Shown one piece after another: positions 40,195 through 48,356 of a stretch of 57,009 bases of DNA. Position numbers and translations under genes: made by a program. Positions within the stretch are counted from its first letter, which is position 1; each line of letters begins with the position of its first letter. The notes beneath the pieces were generated by a model that was given only the letters and a program-made list of their open reading frames with translations, was not told where the DNA came from and searched no databases. The stretch is from Candidatus Merdisoma merdipullorum (GTDB taxonomy: Bacteria; Bacillota; Clostridia; Lachnospirales; Lachnospiraceae): NCBI GenBank assembly GCA_018715645.1, contig DVLE01000052.1, positions 1-57,009 of the forward strand. The letters run 5' to 3'.

Positions 40195-41250
40195 CTACTC
40201 CTCGTTCCAGTGCAGAAGTTCACTGCGCAGCGCGTCCAAAAGCTCCTCCTCCGGAAGCTTTTTCACAATCTCGCCCTTTTTGATCAGAAGTCCCGTTCCC
40301 ACACCGCCTGCGATACCGATGTCTGCCTCCTTCGCCTCTCCCGGACCGTTCACAACGCAGCCCATGACGGCCACCTTGATGTCCAGCGGAATATCCTCCA
40401 CCATGCGCTCCACCTGATTGGCAAGACCGATGAGGTCAATCTGCGTCCGTCCGCAGGTAGGGCAGGACACTACCTCGATACCGCCTTTGCGAAGCCCCAG
40501 CGTCTTTAAAATCCGCTTTGCGGAACGTATCTCCTCCAGCGGATCTCCCGTCAGGGACACCCGAATCGTATCTCCGATCCCCTGATAGAGGATGATTCCA
40601 AGTCCTACCGCCGACTTGATATTTCCTGAAAACAGTGTTCCCGCCTCCGTAATGCCCACATGGAGGGGATAATCCGTCCTGTCCGCAATCAGCTCATGGG
40701 CCTTCGCGCACATCAGCACATCCGAAGACTTAATACTGATCACGAGCTGATCATAACCCATATCCTCAATGAGATGCACTTTATCGAGGGCGCTCTCCAC
40801 GATGCCTTCCGCAGTCACTCCATGGTACTTCTCCAAAATCTCCTTTTCCAGAGAACCGCTGTTCACGCCGACCCGAATCGGAATCCGGCGTTCCTTCGCC
40901 GTATCCACCACAGCCTTTACGCGCTCGCGGCTTCCGATATTTCCAGGATTGATACGAATCTTGTCCGCGCCGTTTTCCATGGCGGCGATGGCCAGCCGGT
41001 AATCAAAATGAATGTCCGCCACCAGAGGGATCGTGATCTGCTTTTTGATCTCCGCCAGAGCCTTCGCGGCTTCCATAGTCGGAACGGCGCAGCGGATGAT
41101 GTCGCAGCCCGCCGCTGTCAGCGCCTGAATCTGCTCCACCGTAGCCTTTACATCCTCCGTCTTCGTATTTGTCATGGACTGAATCAGCACAGGATTGCCT
41201 CCGCCGATCACCCTGTCCCCGATTTTCACTGTCTTTGTACGCTCTCTCAT
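40195..41250 (-). CDS. ispG: 4-hydroxy-3-methylbut-2-enyl diphosphate synthase (IspG/GcpE)
   Basis: The 351-residue enzyme begins MRERTKTVKIGDRVIGGGNP and has QSMTNTKTEDV, the TIM-barrel core and the C-terminal 4Fe-4S cluster region with cysteines in SCPTCGRTQ and VMGCVVNGPGEAKEADIG. It makes HMBPP in the MEP isoprenoid pathway. GGGAG precedes the ATG. It is directly followed by polC, a conserved Firmicutes neighbourhood. The usual upstream dxr and rseP genes are not here; an ftsW-family gene takes that place, 93 bases away. Confidence 0.97.
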   Translation of the reverse strand: MRERTKTVKIGDRVIGGGNPVLIQSMTNTKTEDVKATVEQIQALTAAGCDIIRCAVPTMEAAKALAEIKKQITIPLVADIHFDYRLAIAAMENGADKIRINPGNIGSRERVKAVVDTAKERRIPIRVGVNSGSLEKEILEKYHGVTAEGIVESALDKVHLIEDMGYDQLVISIKSSDVLMCAKAHELIADRTDYPLHVGITEAGTLFSGNIKSAVGLGIILYQGIGDTIRVSLTGDPLEEIRSAKRILKTLGLRKGGIEVVSCPTCGRTQIDLIGLANQVERMVEDIPLDIKVAVMGCVVNGPGEAKEADIGIAGGVGTGLLIKKGEIVKKLPEEELLDALRSELLHWNEE

Positions 41251-41343
41251 CTGTACTCCCGCTTTCCGAAGCCCCAGGGCTTCTTAATCCTCATCCCCTC
41301 TGTCATCCGGGGAAATCATTCTTTTATCACTATCTGCAGGCTT

Positions 41344-42543
41344 CTATTCCAGCCTTGCCTCCCGAAGCTCCCGCTCCCTCTTAAAACGGCTGAACTTTTC
41401 CACATTCAATACCATGCCTATCTCGATCAGCAGAAAAACGCTGGCCGTTCCTCCGTAGCTGAAAAAGGGAAGCGTCACGCCCGTGGTGGGAAACAGGCTC
41501 GTCACCACCATAAGATTCAGCACCACCTGCAAAGCCACATGGGAAAACACCCCGATGGCCAGCAGCCTTCCAAACAGATCCTCGGCCTGCTGCGCCACGC
41601 TGTAAAGCCGGTACAACAGATAAATAAACATCAGGATCACCAGTCCGGCTCCAAAGATTCCAAGCTCCTCGCAGACGATGGCAAAAATCATGTCATTGAA
41701 TGCCTCCGGGATCGGTCCTAACTTCTGAATACTGTTTCCCAGCCCTTTTCCGAAAAGTCCTCCGGATCCGATGGCGTACAGAGCCTGCAAAGCCTGATAG
41801 GCCGTATCCGATTCATAGGAATAGGGATCCAGCCAGGCCTGAATCCGGGCAATACGGAAGGCAGATTCCGAATCCGCATACCGCAGCGTATAGTAAATAA
41901 CCCCCGCCGCAAACACAACGCCGACAGCTCCCATGATCACAAAAGGATAGTATTTCGGATACACCATAAACGCCATGAGAAAGCTGATGCCAAATACAAT
42001 CACGGCCGTACTCATGTTGTTGCTGATCTCCAAAATCATCACAGAAATCACGGCTGTGGGAATCATGACCTTGGCAAATACCCGCAGATTATTCAGACTT
42101 GACGAATACTTACAGATCAGGGCCGCTGAAAAGATGATCATGGCTACCTTCACCGGCTCCGCCACCTGAAACTGCCCAAGTCCCGGCACCTTAAGCCACC
42201 GTGTAGCCCCGTTCGCATTGACGCCAAGTCCCGGTACCAGAAGCAGCAGAATCAGCACTGCTGAGCCCAGCAGACACAAAACCGCGAAATACCTCCACTT
42301 ATGGTAGTCAATATTGGCCACAATCAACATCATGATCAGGCCAAGAATACTGTATTTCAACTGGCTTTTTAAAAGATATGTAGGATCGTAATTATATACC
42401 TCACTCATGCTGGCCGTATAATAACTGGCGCTATATATCACAATAAGACCGAAGACAATCAGGAAAATGACTGCCACGATCAGATTCGTGTCGTAGCTGA
42501 GCAGATAGGAGAGAACTCTCCTCTTTTTTCCTCTGTTTGCCAT
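41344..42543 (-). CDS. ftsW: FtsW/RodA/SpoVE-family peptidoglycan glycosyltransferase
   Basis: The 399-residue protein has ten or so membrane segments and the SEDS signatures QVAEPVKVAMI, the PEAFNDMIFAIVCEELG loop and FPTTGVTLPFFSYGGT near the C-terminus. SEDS proteins polymerise glycan strands with a class B penicillin-binding protein. The sequence is closer to FtsW/SpoVE than to RodA by the PEA-NDMIFA loop, but no divisome gene adjoins it, so the exact member is uncertain. AGGAG precedes the ATG. Confidence 0.88.
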   Translation of the reverse strand: MANRGKKRRVLSYLLSYDTNLIVAVIFLIVFGLIVIYSASYYTASMSEVYNYDPTYLLKSQLKYSILGLIMMLIVANIDYHKWRYFAVLCLLGSAVLILLLLVPGLGVNANGATRWLKVPGLGQFQVAEPVKVAMIIFSAALICKYSSSLNNLRVFAKVMIPTAVISVMILEISNNMSTAVIVFGISFLMAFMVYPKYYPFVIMGAVGVVFAAGVIYYTLRYADSESAFRIARIQAWLDPYSYESDTAYQALQALYAIGSGGLFGKGLGNSIQKLGPIPEAFNDMIFAIVCEELGIFGAGLVILMFIYLLYRLYSVAQQAEDLFGRLLAIGVFSHVALQVVLNLMVVTSLFPTTGVTLPFFSYGGTASVFLLIEIGMVLNVEKFSRFKRERELREARLE

Positions 42544-42612
42544 GCAGCTCCTCCGGTAATTAATTTCTCAAATTTTCATGTCCGGTTAAATCCGCAGCGG
42601 CAAAGCGTTTCA

Positions 42613-42696
42613 TTCCGGCGTCCCAGGAAGGCACGCCGGAAACCTTCGCTTGTCCGTGCTCAAAAAGTAGTATAACACAAAAACAGAGGTTGTGAA
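42613..42696 (-). promoter_or_regulatory. Promoter and leader hairpin of the ftsW-family gene
   Basis: On the minus strand TTCACA (42691-42696) and TATACT (42669-42674) are 16 bases apart. Downstream in the leader TTCCGGCGT (42613-42621) pairs with ACGCCGGAA (42633-42641). Confidence 0.5.
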
Positions 42697-42762
42697 CGAA
42701 AAATTACCCCTTTCCCTTCAATTTCATTTATCCATATCCGTCATATTTCGCCAAAAACCGGT

Positions 42763-43356
42763 TCAGAGAAGCGGAATACTGGACAAACGGATAAAATATC
42801 CCTGTTCTTCCCGGCAGACCGGACAACGGGGAGGAACCTCGCAGCCGGTGTAGATATGACCGCAGTTCAGACAGATAAAGCTTTCTTCTTTTTCCGCGGA
42901 AAACAGGCGTCCTTCCTCCAAAAGCTGCGCAAAAACGCCGAACCTGTCGCCATGGGTCTTTTCTATCGCCGCGATACTGTAGAAGGAAGCAGCCACGGCC
43001 GGAAAGCCTTCCTCCCGCGCAGTATCTCCAAAGGTCTTATAGACCGGATCATGCTCCTCATATTCATTGTGCTGGGCAGCGCGCAGAACATCTTCTATAT
43101 TTCTATACAGATCCACCGGATAGCCTCCGTCCACATGAATGGATGTCCCCGCCAGCGCCTGCAAATGCTCATAGAACACTTTTGCATGGGCCCGCTCCTG
43201 GTTGGCCGTGTAATTGAAGATCGCTTCGATCACCGGAAGCTTCTGAGAGCGCGCCTGCTGCGCCGCAAAAGTATACCGGTTTCTCGCCTGACTCTCTCCC
43301 GCAAAGGCACGCATAAGGTTTTCTCTTGTCTCGCTTTTCTGAAAATCAACTGACAT
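42763..43356 (-). CDS. rbr: Rubrerythrin
   Basis: The 197-residue protein has a four-helix di-iron domain with Glu ligands in AGESQARNRY, NQERAHAKVF, TAREEGFPAV and IEKTHGDRF. A C-terminal rubredoxin-like FeS4 domain follows (CLNCGHIYTG and RCPVCR). Rubrerythrin reduces hydrogen peroxide in anaerobes. AGGAG precedes the ATG. It stands alone between the ftsW-family gene and the tRNA. Confidence 0.96.
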   Translation of the reverse strand: MSVDFQKSETRENLMRAFAGESQARNRYTFAAQQARSQKLPVIEAIFNYTANQERAHAKVFYEHLQALAGTSIHVDGGYPVDLYRNIEDVLRAAQHNEYEEHDPVYKTFGDTAREEGFPAVAASFYSIAAIEKTHGDRFGVFAQLLEEGRLFSAEKEESFICLNCGHIYTGCEVPPRCPVCREEQGYFIRLSSIPLL

Positions 43357-43480
43357 CGTAAATCTCCTTCCTTTTTGGAAATAGTATGCACAAGGAAATG
43401 GAGATTTATTTAAAAATTTTTCTTATTTTTCACCTGAGCGAATATGCCCCTGTCAATTAAGGGCAAGAGATTTTAGATAC

Positions 43481-43506
43481 AAAAAAACCGCGTACTTACG
43501 CGGTTT
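43481..43506 (-). terminator. Terminator of tRNA-Gly
   Basis: On the minus strand AAACCGCGTA and TACGCGGTTT form a 10-bp stem, followed by a run of T (A 43481-43487 on plus). It lies just beyond the tRNA 3' end. Confidence 0.9.
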
Positions 43507-43512
43507 CTTAAG

Positions 43513-43585
43513 AGCGATAGACGGGACTCGAACCCGCGGTCTCGACCTTGGCAAGGTCGCGCGTTACCAACTACGCCACTATCGC
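43513..43585 (-). tRNA. tRNA-Gly (anticodon GCC)
   Basis: The minus strand folds as a 73-base cloverleaf. The acceptor stem is GCGATAG/CTATCGC and the D stem GCGT/ACGC. The anticodon stem CGACC/GGTCG encloses loop TTGCCAA (anticodon at 43550-43552). The T arm is GCGGG-TTCGAGT-CCCGT. The discriminator base is U. CCA is not encoded. It has its own promoter and terminator, so it is a single-gene unit. Confidence 0.95.
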
Positions 43586-43628
43586 ATATTCTGTTGTGTG
43601 CCGCCGCTGTTCATCAGCGACATGTTGT

Positions 43629-43657
43629 ATAATACATGAAACCGAGACGTTTGTCAA
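43629..43657 (-). promoter_or_regulatory. Promoter of tRNA-Gly
   Basis: On the minus strand TTGACA (43652-43657), a 17-base spacer and TATTAT (43629-43634), about 44 bases before the tRNA. Confidence 0.85.
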
Positions 43658-43706
43658 CACTTTTTCTAAAATTTTTTCAAAATGTTTTTGAGCATAGTTT
43701 TTGCTC

Positions 43707-43735
43707 TTGCCAAGGCCCTTTGAATTTCCTATAAT
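43707..43735 (+). promoter_or_regulatory. Promoter of thyA-folA
   Basis: TTGCCA (43707-43712), a 17-base spacer and TATAAT (43730-43735), 34 bases before the thyA ATG. Confidence 0.75.
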
Positions 43736-43769
43736 GATACCAAGAATCTGGACAGGGGAGGCAGAAAAA

Positions 43770-44618
43770 ATGAGCTATGCAGATCAGATATTTATAGAGA
43801 TGTGCCGGGACATCATCGAGAACGGCACCAGTACGGAAGGAGAAAAGGTACGCCCGAAATGGGAGGACGGAAGCTTCGCCTACACCATCAAGAGATTCGG
43901 CGTGGTGAACCGCTACGATCTCTCCAAAGAATTTCCGGCGCTCACCCTGAGAAGGACAGGGCTTAAAAGCTGTATGGATGAAATCCTGTGGATCTATCAG
44001 AAAAAATCCAACAACATTCACGACCTGAACAGCCATATCTGGGACGAGTGGGCCGACGAAACAGGTTCTATCGGAAAAGCCTACGGCTACCAGATCGGAG
44101 TGAAAAGCCATTATAAAGAAGGGGACATGGACCAGATGGACCGGGTGCTGTTTGATCTGAAAGAAAATCCCTACAGCCGCCGGATCATGACAAACACCTA
44201 TGTCTTTTCCGACTTAAGCGAAATGCATCTGTACCCCTGCGCTTACGGAGTGACTTACAATGTAACAAAGCGTCCGGGTGAAGACAGGCTGGTGCTGAAC
44301 ATGATTCTGAACCAGCGTTCCCAGGACGTGCTTGCCGCCAACAACTGGAACGTATGCCAGTACGCCATTCTGCTGATGATGGTAGCTCAGGTAAGCGGTA
44401 TGGTTCCCGGCGAACTGGTACATGTGATCGCGGACGCGCATATCTACGATCGCCATGTGGATATTATCCGGGAGCTGATTTCCCGTCCCTCCTATCCGGC
44501 TCCAAAGGTATCTCTGAATCCGGATGTCAGGGATTTCTATCAATTTACCACTGACGATCTGATCGTGGAGAACTATGTGACCGGACCGCAGATTAAAAAT
44601 ATTCCCATTGCAGTCTGA
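43770..44618 (+). CDS. thyA: Thymidylate synthase (ThyA)
   Basis: The start MSYADQIFIEMCRDI has GGGGAGG 8 bases upstream. The 282-residue enzyme has the catalytic Cys157 in MHLYPCAYGVTYNV; the residue after Cys is Ala rather than the usual His. Other folate/dUMP motifs are RRIMTNTYVFSDL, NQRSQDVLAANNWNV and DAHIYDRHVDII. It makes dTMP from dUMP, consuming methylene-THF. folA follows 18 bases later, so the dihydrofolate produced is recycled by a cotranscribed enzyme. Confidence 0.95.
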   Translation: MSYADQIFIEMCRDIIENGTSTEGEKVRPKWEDGSFAYTIKRFGVVNRYDLSKEFPALTLRRTGLKSCMDEILWIYQKKSNNIHDLNSHIWDEWADETGSIGKAYGYQIGVKSHYKEGDMDQMDRVLFDLKENPYSRRIMTNTYVFSDLSEMHLYPCAYGVTYNVTKRPGEDRLVLNMILNQRSQDVLAANNWNVCQYAILLMMVAQVSGMVPGELVHVIADAHIYDRHVDIIRELISRPSYPAPKVSLNPDVRDFYQFTTDDLIVENYVTGPQIKNIPIAV

Positions 44619-44636
44619 GAGAGGAGAAGCAAACAC

Positions 44637-45131
44637 ATGAATCTGATTGTAAACGCAGATAAGAACTGGGCCATCGGCTACAAAGGAAAGCTGCTCGTCA
44701 GCATTCCGGAGGATATGAAATTTTTCCGCTCCGAGACCACGGGAAAGGTAGTCGTACTTGGAAGGAAAACACTCGCCACCTTTCCAGGCGGCCTGCCGCT
44801 GAAAAACCGGACCAACATTATCCTTACACGCAATAAAGATTTCGCCGCAAAGGACGCTATCGTCTGTCATTCCGTGGAGGAAGCGCTGGAGGAACTGAAG
44901 GCTTACCCTTCAGAAGATATTTATATCATCGGAGGCGATACCATTTATAAGCAGTTTCTTCCCTATTGCGACGTGGCTCATGTGACGCGCACCGAGCACG
45001 CGTACGACGCAGACGCCTGGTTCCCGAATCTGGATGAGGATCCGGACTGGGAACTGACAGGACAGAGCGAGGAAAAGACCTACTTTGATCTGGAATTTAC
45101 CTTCTGCCGGTATGAGAGACGGAAAGCTTAA
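44637..45131 (+). CDS. folA: Dihydrofolate reductase
   Basis: The 164-residue enzyme begins MNLIVNADKNWAIGYKGKL. The active-site acid is Glu25-region (SIPEDMKFF), the NADPH loop is VVVLGRKTLATFPGGLPL, and IIGGDTIYKQFLPYCD and DAWFPNL follow. It is translated from the same mRNA as thyA, with a GAGGAG site between. The pairing is the standard thymidylate cycle. Confidence 0.96.
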   Translation: MNLIVNADKNWAIGYKGKLLVSIPEDMKFFRSETTGKVVVLGRKTLATFPGGLPLKNRTNIILTRNKDFAAKDAIVCHSVEEALEELKAYPSEDIYIIGGDTIYKQFLPYCDVAHVTRTEHAYDADAWFPNLDEDPDWELTGQSEEKTYFDLEFTFCRYERRKA

Positions 45132-45151
45132 AATATCGGGCAGGATTAAGA

Positions 45152-45180
45152 TTGCACAATGGAAAAAAGTGATCTATAAT
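45152..45180 (+). promoter_or_regulatory. Promoter of ilvE
   Basis: TTGCAC (45152-45157), a 17-base spacer and TATAAT (45175-45180). A GGTTC/GAACC hairpin (45197-45213) lies in the short leader. There is no T-box. Confidence 0.7.
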
Positions 45181-45243
45181 GTTAAAAAATTGTAACCGGT
45201 TCATGTTTTGAACCATTACGGAATATATAGGAGGAGACTGGTT

Positions 45244-46269
45244 ATGGAAAAAAAGAATATCGACTGGGGTAATCTGGATTTTGGCTACATAACGACGGAC
45301 AAGCGTTATGTTTCCAATTACAAGAATGGCGCCTGGGATGAAGGCGTCCTTACCGACGACGCCACCGTAGTCATCAATGAATGCGCCGGCGTGCTTCAGT
45401 ACGCGCAGACGGTCTTTGAAGGCTTGAAGGCTTATACGACCGAAGACGGACATATCGTTACCTTCCGCCCGGATCTGAACGCAGAACGTCTGGAGCAGTC
45501 CGCGAAGCGTCTGGAGATGCCCGTATTCCCCAAGGAGCGGTTTGTGGACGCAGTAACCCAGGTGGTTAAGGCAAACGCGGGTTATGTGCCTCCCTACGGC
45601 ACAGGCGCTACCCTGTACATTCGTCCCTATCTGTTCGGAACTAATCCCGTAATCGGCGTAAAGCCGGCGGATGAATATCAGTTCCGCGTATTCTGTACAC
45701 CGGTGGGCCCATACTTCAAGGGCGGCGTAAAGCCGATCACCATCTGCGTATCTGATTTTGACCGCGCAGCTCCTCACGGAACAGGCCACATCAAGGCCGG
45801 ACTGAACTACGCCATGAGTATGCACGCCATCGTGACGGCTCACAAAGCAGGCTTTGACGAGAACATGTATCTGGACGCCGCCACCAGAACAAAGGTAGAG
45901 GAAACCGGAGGCGCCAACTTCCTGTTCGTGACAAAGGACAATAAGGTTGTGACGCCCAAGTCTGACAGCATTCTTCCGTCTATCACCCGCCGTTCTCTGG
46001 TCTATGTCGCCAAAGAATACCTGGGACTGGAAGTAGAAGAAAGAGAAGTCCTGTTCGACGAGGTTAAGGACTTTGCGGAATGCGGACTTTGCGGAACCGC
46101 CGCCGTCATCTCTCCGGTCGGCAAGATCGTAGACCACGGCAAGGAAATCTGTATGCCAAGCGGCATGGAGAAAATGGGACCGATCACACAGAAACTGTAC
46201 GACACTCTGACAGGAATCCAGATGGGACGCCTGGAGGCTCCCAAGGGCTGGATCCATGTAGTGGAATGA
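45244..46269 (+). CDS. ilvE: Branched-chain-amino-acid aminotransferase
   Basis: The start MEKKNIDWGNLDFGY has AGGAGGA upstream. The 341-residue fold-type IV PLP enzyme has the Schiff-base Lys in GTGHIKAGLNYAMS, the EETGGANFLFV cofactor segment, FEGLKAYTTEDG and the GTAAVISPVGKI phosphate cup. It interconverts branched-chain amino acids and keto acids. It belongs to the longer eukaryote-like/Gram-positive BCAT group by length. The amidohydrolase gene follows after six bases. Confidence 0.95.
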   Translation: MEKKNIDWGNLDFGYITTDKRYVSNYKNGAWDEGVLTDDATVVINECAGVLQYAQTVFEGLKAYTTEDGHIVTFRPDLNAERLEQSAKRLEMPVFPKERFVDAVTQVVKANAGYVPPYGTGATLYIRPYLFGTNPVIGVKPADEYQFRVFCTPVGPYFKGGVKPITICVSDFDRAAPHGTGHIKAGLNYAMSMHAIVTAHKAGFDENMYLDAATRTKVEETGGANFLFVTKDNKVVTPKSDSILPSITRRSLVYVAKEYLGLEVEEREVLFDEVKDFAECGLCGTAAVISPVGKIVDHGKEICMPSGMEKMGPITQKLYDTLTGIQMGRLEAPKGWIHVVE

Positions 46270-46275
46270 TAAGGT

Positions 46276-47100
46276 ATGATTATTGATTTTCATACGCACA
46301 TATTTCCCGATAAAATTGCGCACAGAGCCGTGTGCAACCTGGAGCGCATCGGAAGGGTGGCCGCTTATACCGACGGCACCCTCGACGATCTGCGCAGATC
46401 CATGAAGGAATCTCATGTCACCCATTCCGTCGTGCTTCCCATCGTCACCAAGCCTGAGCAGTTCCGGCATATCAATGAATTTGCTCAGTCCATTACGCAC
46501 GAAGCGCCGGATGCTGACGGGCTTTCTATCATCTCCTTTGGCGGCATCCACCCGGATTCCGCCAATTACAAGGAGGAACTGCGCATCATCAAACGCAAGG
46601 GACTCAAAGGCATTAAACTTCATCCCACTTATCAGAATACCTATATAGACGACATCCGGTACGAGCATATCATCGATTATGCCACCCGGCTTGACCTCAT
46701 TGTTTCTATCCACTGCGGACGGGATCTGGGATACCCGGAGCAGGTCTATGCCACGCCGGAACGTATCCGCCGTATGCTTCGGGACGTCTTTCCCGGACGC
46801 TCTGCCGAGAAGCTTGTGCTGGCCCATCTGGGCGGTCACGATATGGAAAACGAATCCGAACAGCTCCTGGTAGGCGGCAATTATTATATGGACCTGGCCT
46901 ATGTCCTTCGCCTTGCCCTGCCGGAGCAGATCCTGCGTATGTGCCGGAACCATGGCGTCGAAAAGATTCTTTTTGCCACAGACTCTCCCTGGAGCGGCCA
47001 AAAAGAGGATGTGGAATACATTCAGAAGATTGGATTTACAGAATCAGAGCTGGAACAAATTCTGTATAAAAACGGAGCGAAGCTTCTGGGACTGTCCTAA
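46276..47100 (+). CDS. Amidohydrolase_2-family metal-dependent hydrolase
   Basis: The 274-residue TIM-barrel protein has metal-ligand motifs at the start (IIDFHTHIFPDKI), GLKGIKLHPTYQN, VSIHCGRDLGYPE, LVLAHLGGHDMEN and a late Asp in ILFATDSPWSG. The last is the usual catalytic Asp region. PF04909 members decarboxylate or hydrolyse small substrates; the substrate here is unknown. The ribosome site is weak (AAGG 2 bases before the ATG), so translation is probably coupled to ilvE. It converges with the amidase gene. Confidence 0.88.
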   Translation: MIIDFHTHIFPDKIAHRAVCNLERIGRVAAYTDGTLDDLRRSMKESHVTHSVVLPIVTKPEQFRHINEFAQSITHEAPDADGLSIISFGGIHPDSANYKEELRIIKRKGLKGIKLHPTYQNTYIDDIRYEHIIDYATRLDLIVSIHCGRDLGYPEQVYATPERIRRMLRDVFPGRSAEKLVLAHLGGHDMENESEQLLVGGNYYMDLAYVLRLALPEQILRMCRNHGVEKILFATDSPWSGQKEDVEYIQKIGFTESELEQILYKNGAKLLGLS

Positions 47101-47137
47101 AAGGACATCCCGGAGGTTCCGCCCCGTTTTTGATTGT

Positions 47138-48346
47138 TCAGAGACGTTTCGCCTCCGTTCTCAGCTCATAATTATTATATACCCGTATCACCAACGCATC
47201 CTCTTCAAAGCTTTCCATATCCACAGAAAAGCAAATCCTGTCTTCTCCGGTCCACAATTCAAGCTCCTTCCAGGTATTTCCGCCATCCAGGCTGTAATCA
47301 TAATACATCAGACGGCTTTCCGGCTCCCTGGCATAAAGGCTGATCTCAGCAGCTCCATCCTCCGTTTTCTCCAGCGTATACCACACGTTCTCCGGCGCTG
47401 TGACATCCGGCTGTACCGGAGAAGCCGCAGGTTCTGAAAGCTCTGGTTCCGATAACCCGGTCAGCTCTTTTCCCTTCTCCAATCCGAAAAACGCCGCGAT
47501 TCCGGCTGCGTCTCTCCTCCCCAGGCTGCGAAGCTCCTCTGCGCTGTCCATACGCGCCCAGTCCCGATCCTCATCCATATAACCATGCTCTACGATAATC
47601 GCAGGAATCCCAAGACTGCGGCATTCCCGGATGATACCATAGTAGTCCCCCTTACTCCCCAAGCGTGTTTTCACGCCCTTGGAAGCAAAACCATAATCCG
47701 AAAGCTCTGAAAGAATCCTGACGCCAAGGCCTTCTCCATACGCATAGTAGGCGTCATAAGCCGAGACAAAGACCTCCGAACCGAACAGATTATGTTCCTC
47801 CGAGGCATTCAAATGGAGGCTTATCAGGACATCCGCACCCACAGAAGCAGCGTAAGCCGCCCGCTCCTTCAATGTCATAGCTTTGTCTGTCTCCCTGGTA
47901 TAAAAAATCTCCACATTTCCGTAGGCAGACAGTTCCTCTCCCAAAGCCTTCGCGATCTCCAGCGTCAGATATTTTTCATAGGTATCCCGGTATATGGCCC
48001 CCAGCTCCTGTTCATCGGTGATGCCAGGTCCTCCGTGTCCCGGATCCAGAACGACGCGCACCTTCGGCGTCTCTTTCTCCGTCTCTGCCTGAGCTTTCCT
48101 TTGTTCCTCCGCCTCTGCCGCAGCCTGGGCTTTCCTTTGTTCCTCTGTCTTCCAGGTTTCCCCCAAAAGTCTCTCTCCTGACGGCGCCAAAAGGGCAGAC
48201 CTGGCATCTCTGCCAGGTCCGCCTGCTTCTTCATTCCATATCGTACAGATACAAAGAACCGCTGCCGCTCCCATAAGAAAAGCAAGCATCAGAAGCGGCA
48301 GTCTCCTCATTCCTGCCCTTCTGCGTCTTTTTCTTCTCTTTCTCAT
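47138..48346 (-). CDS. N-acetylmuramoyl-L-alanine amidase (Amidase_3) with Arg-rich N-terminus
   Basis: The start MRKRRKRRRRAGMRR has AAAGG 7 bases upstream; another ATG six codons earlier overlaps the permease. The 402-residue protein has an extremely basic N-terminus, one membrane segment (LPLLMLAFLMGAAAVLCICTIW) and a short coiled stretch with EEQRKAQA repeated. The Amidase_3 domain shows zinc ligands in VVLDPGHGGPG (His), TRETDK region, ISLHLNASE (His) and IIVEHGYMDED (catalytic Glu). A C-terminal domain of about 90 residues looks like a beta-sandwich (YYDYSLDGGNTWKEL). It lies directly after a MacB-type permease, 10 bases apart, in an ABC operon. Confidence 0.9.
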   Translation of the reverse strand: MRKRRKRRRRAGMRRLPLLMLAFLMGAAAVLCICTIWNEEAGGPGRDARSALLAPSGERLLGETWKTEEQRKAQAAAEAEEQRKAQAETEKETPKVRVVLDPGHGGPGITDEQELGAIYRDTYEKYLTLEIAKALGEELSAYGNVEIFYTRETDKAMTLKERAAYAASVGADVLISLHLNASEEHNLFGSEVFVSAYDAYYAYGEGLGVRILSELSDYGFASKGVKTRLGSKGDYYGIIRECRSLGIPAIIVEHGYMDEDRDWARMDSAEELRSLGRRDAAGIAAFFGLEKGKELTGLSEPELSEPAASPVQPDVTAPENVWYTLEKTEDGAAEISLYAREPESRLMYYDYSLDGGNTWKELELWTGEDRICFSVDMESFEEDALVIRVYNNYELRTEAKRL

Positions 48347-48356
48347 AATCCTGCCT

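Noticed and set aside
45132-45243. Possible T-box leader before ilvE
   Set aside because: The promoter lies only about 60 bases from the ATG and no T-box motif or antiterminator is seen.
45097-47001. A 634-codon open frame on the minus strand
   Set aside because: It lies antisense to ilvE and the amidohydrolase, both clear families with good motifs. The translation is Val/His/Arg-rich without recognisable domains and has no ribosome site; it is a shadow of codon bias.
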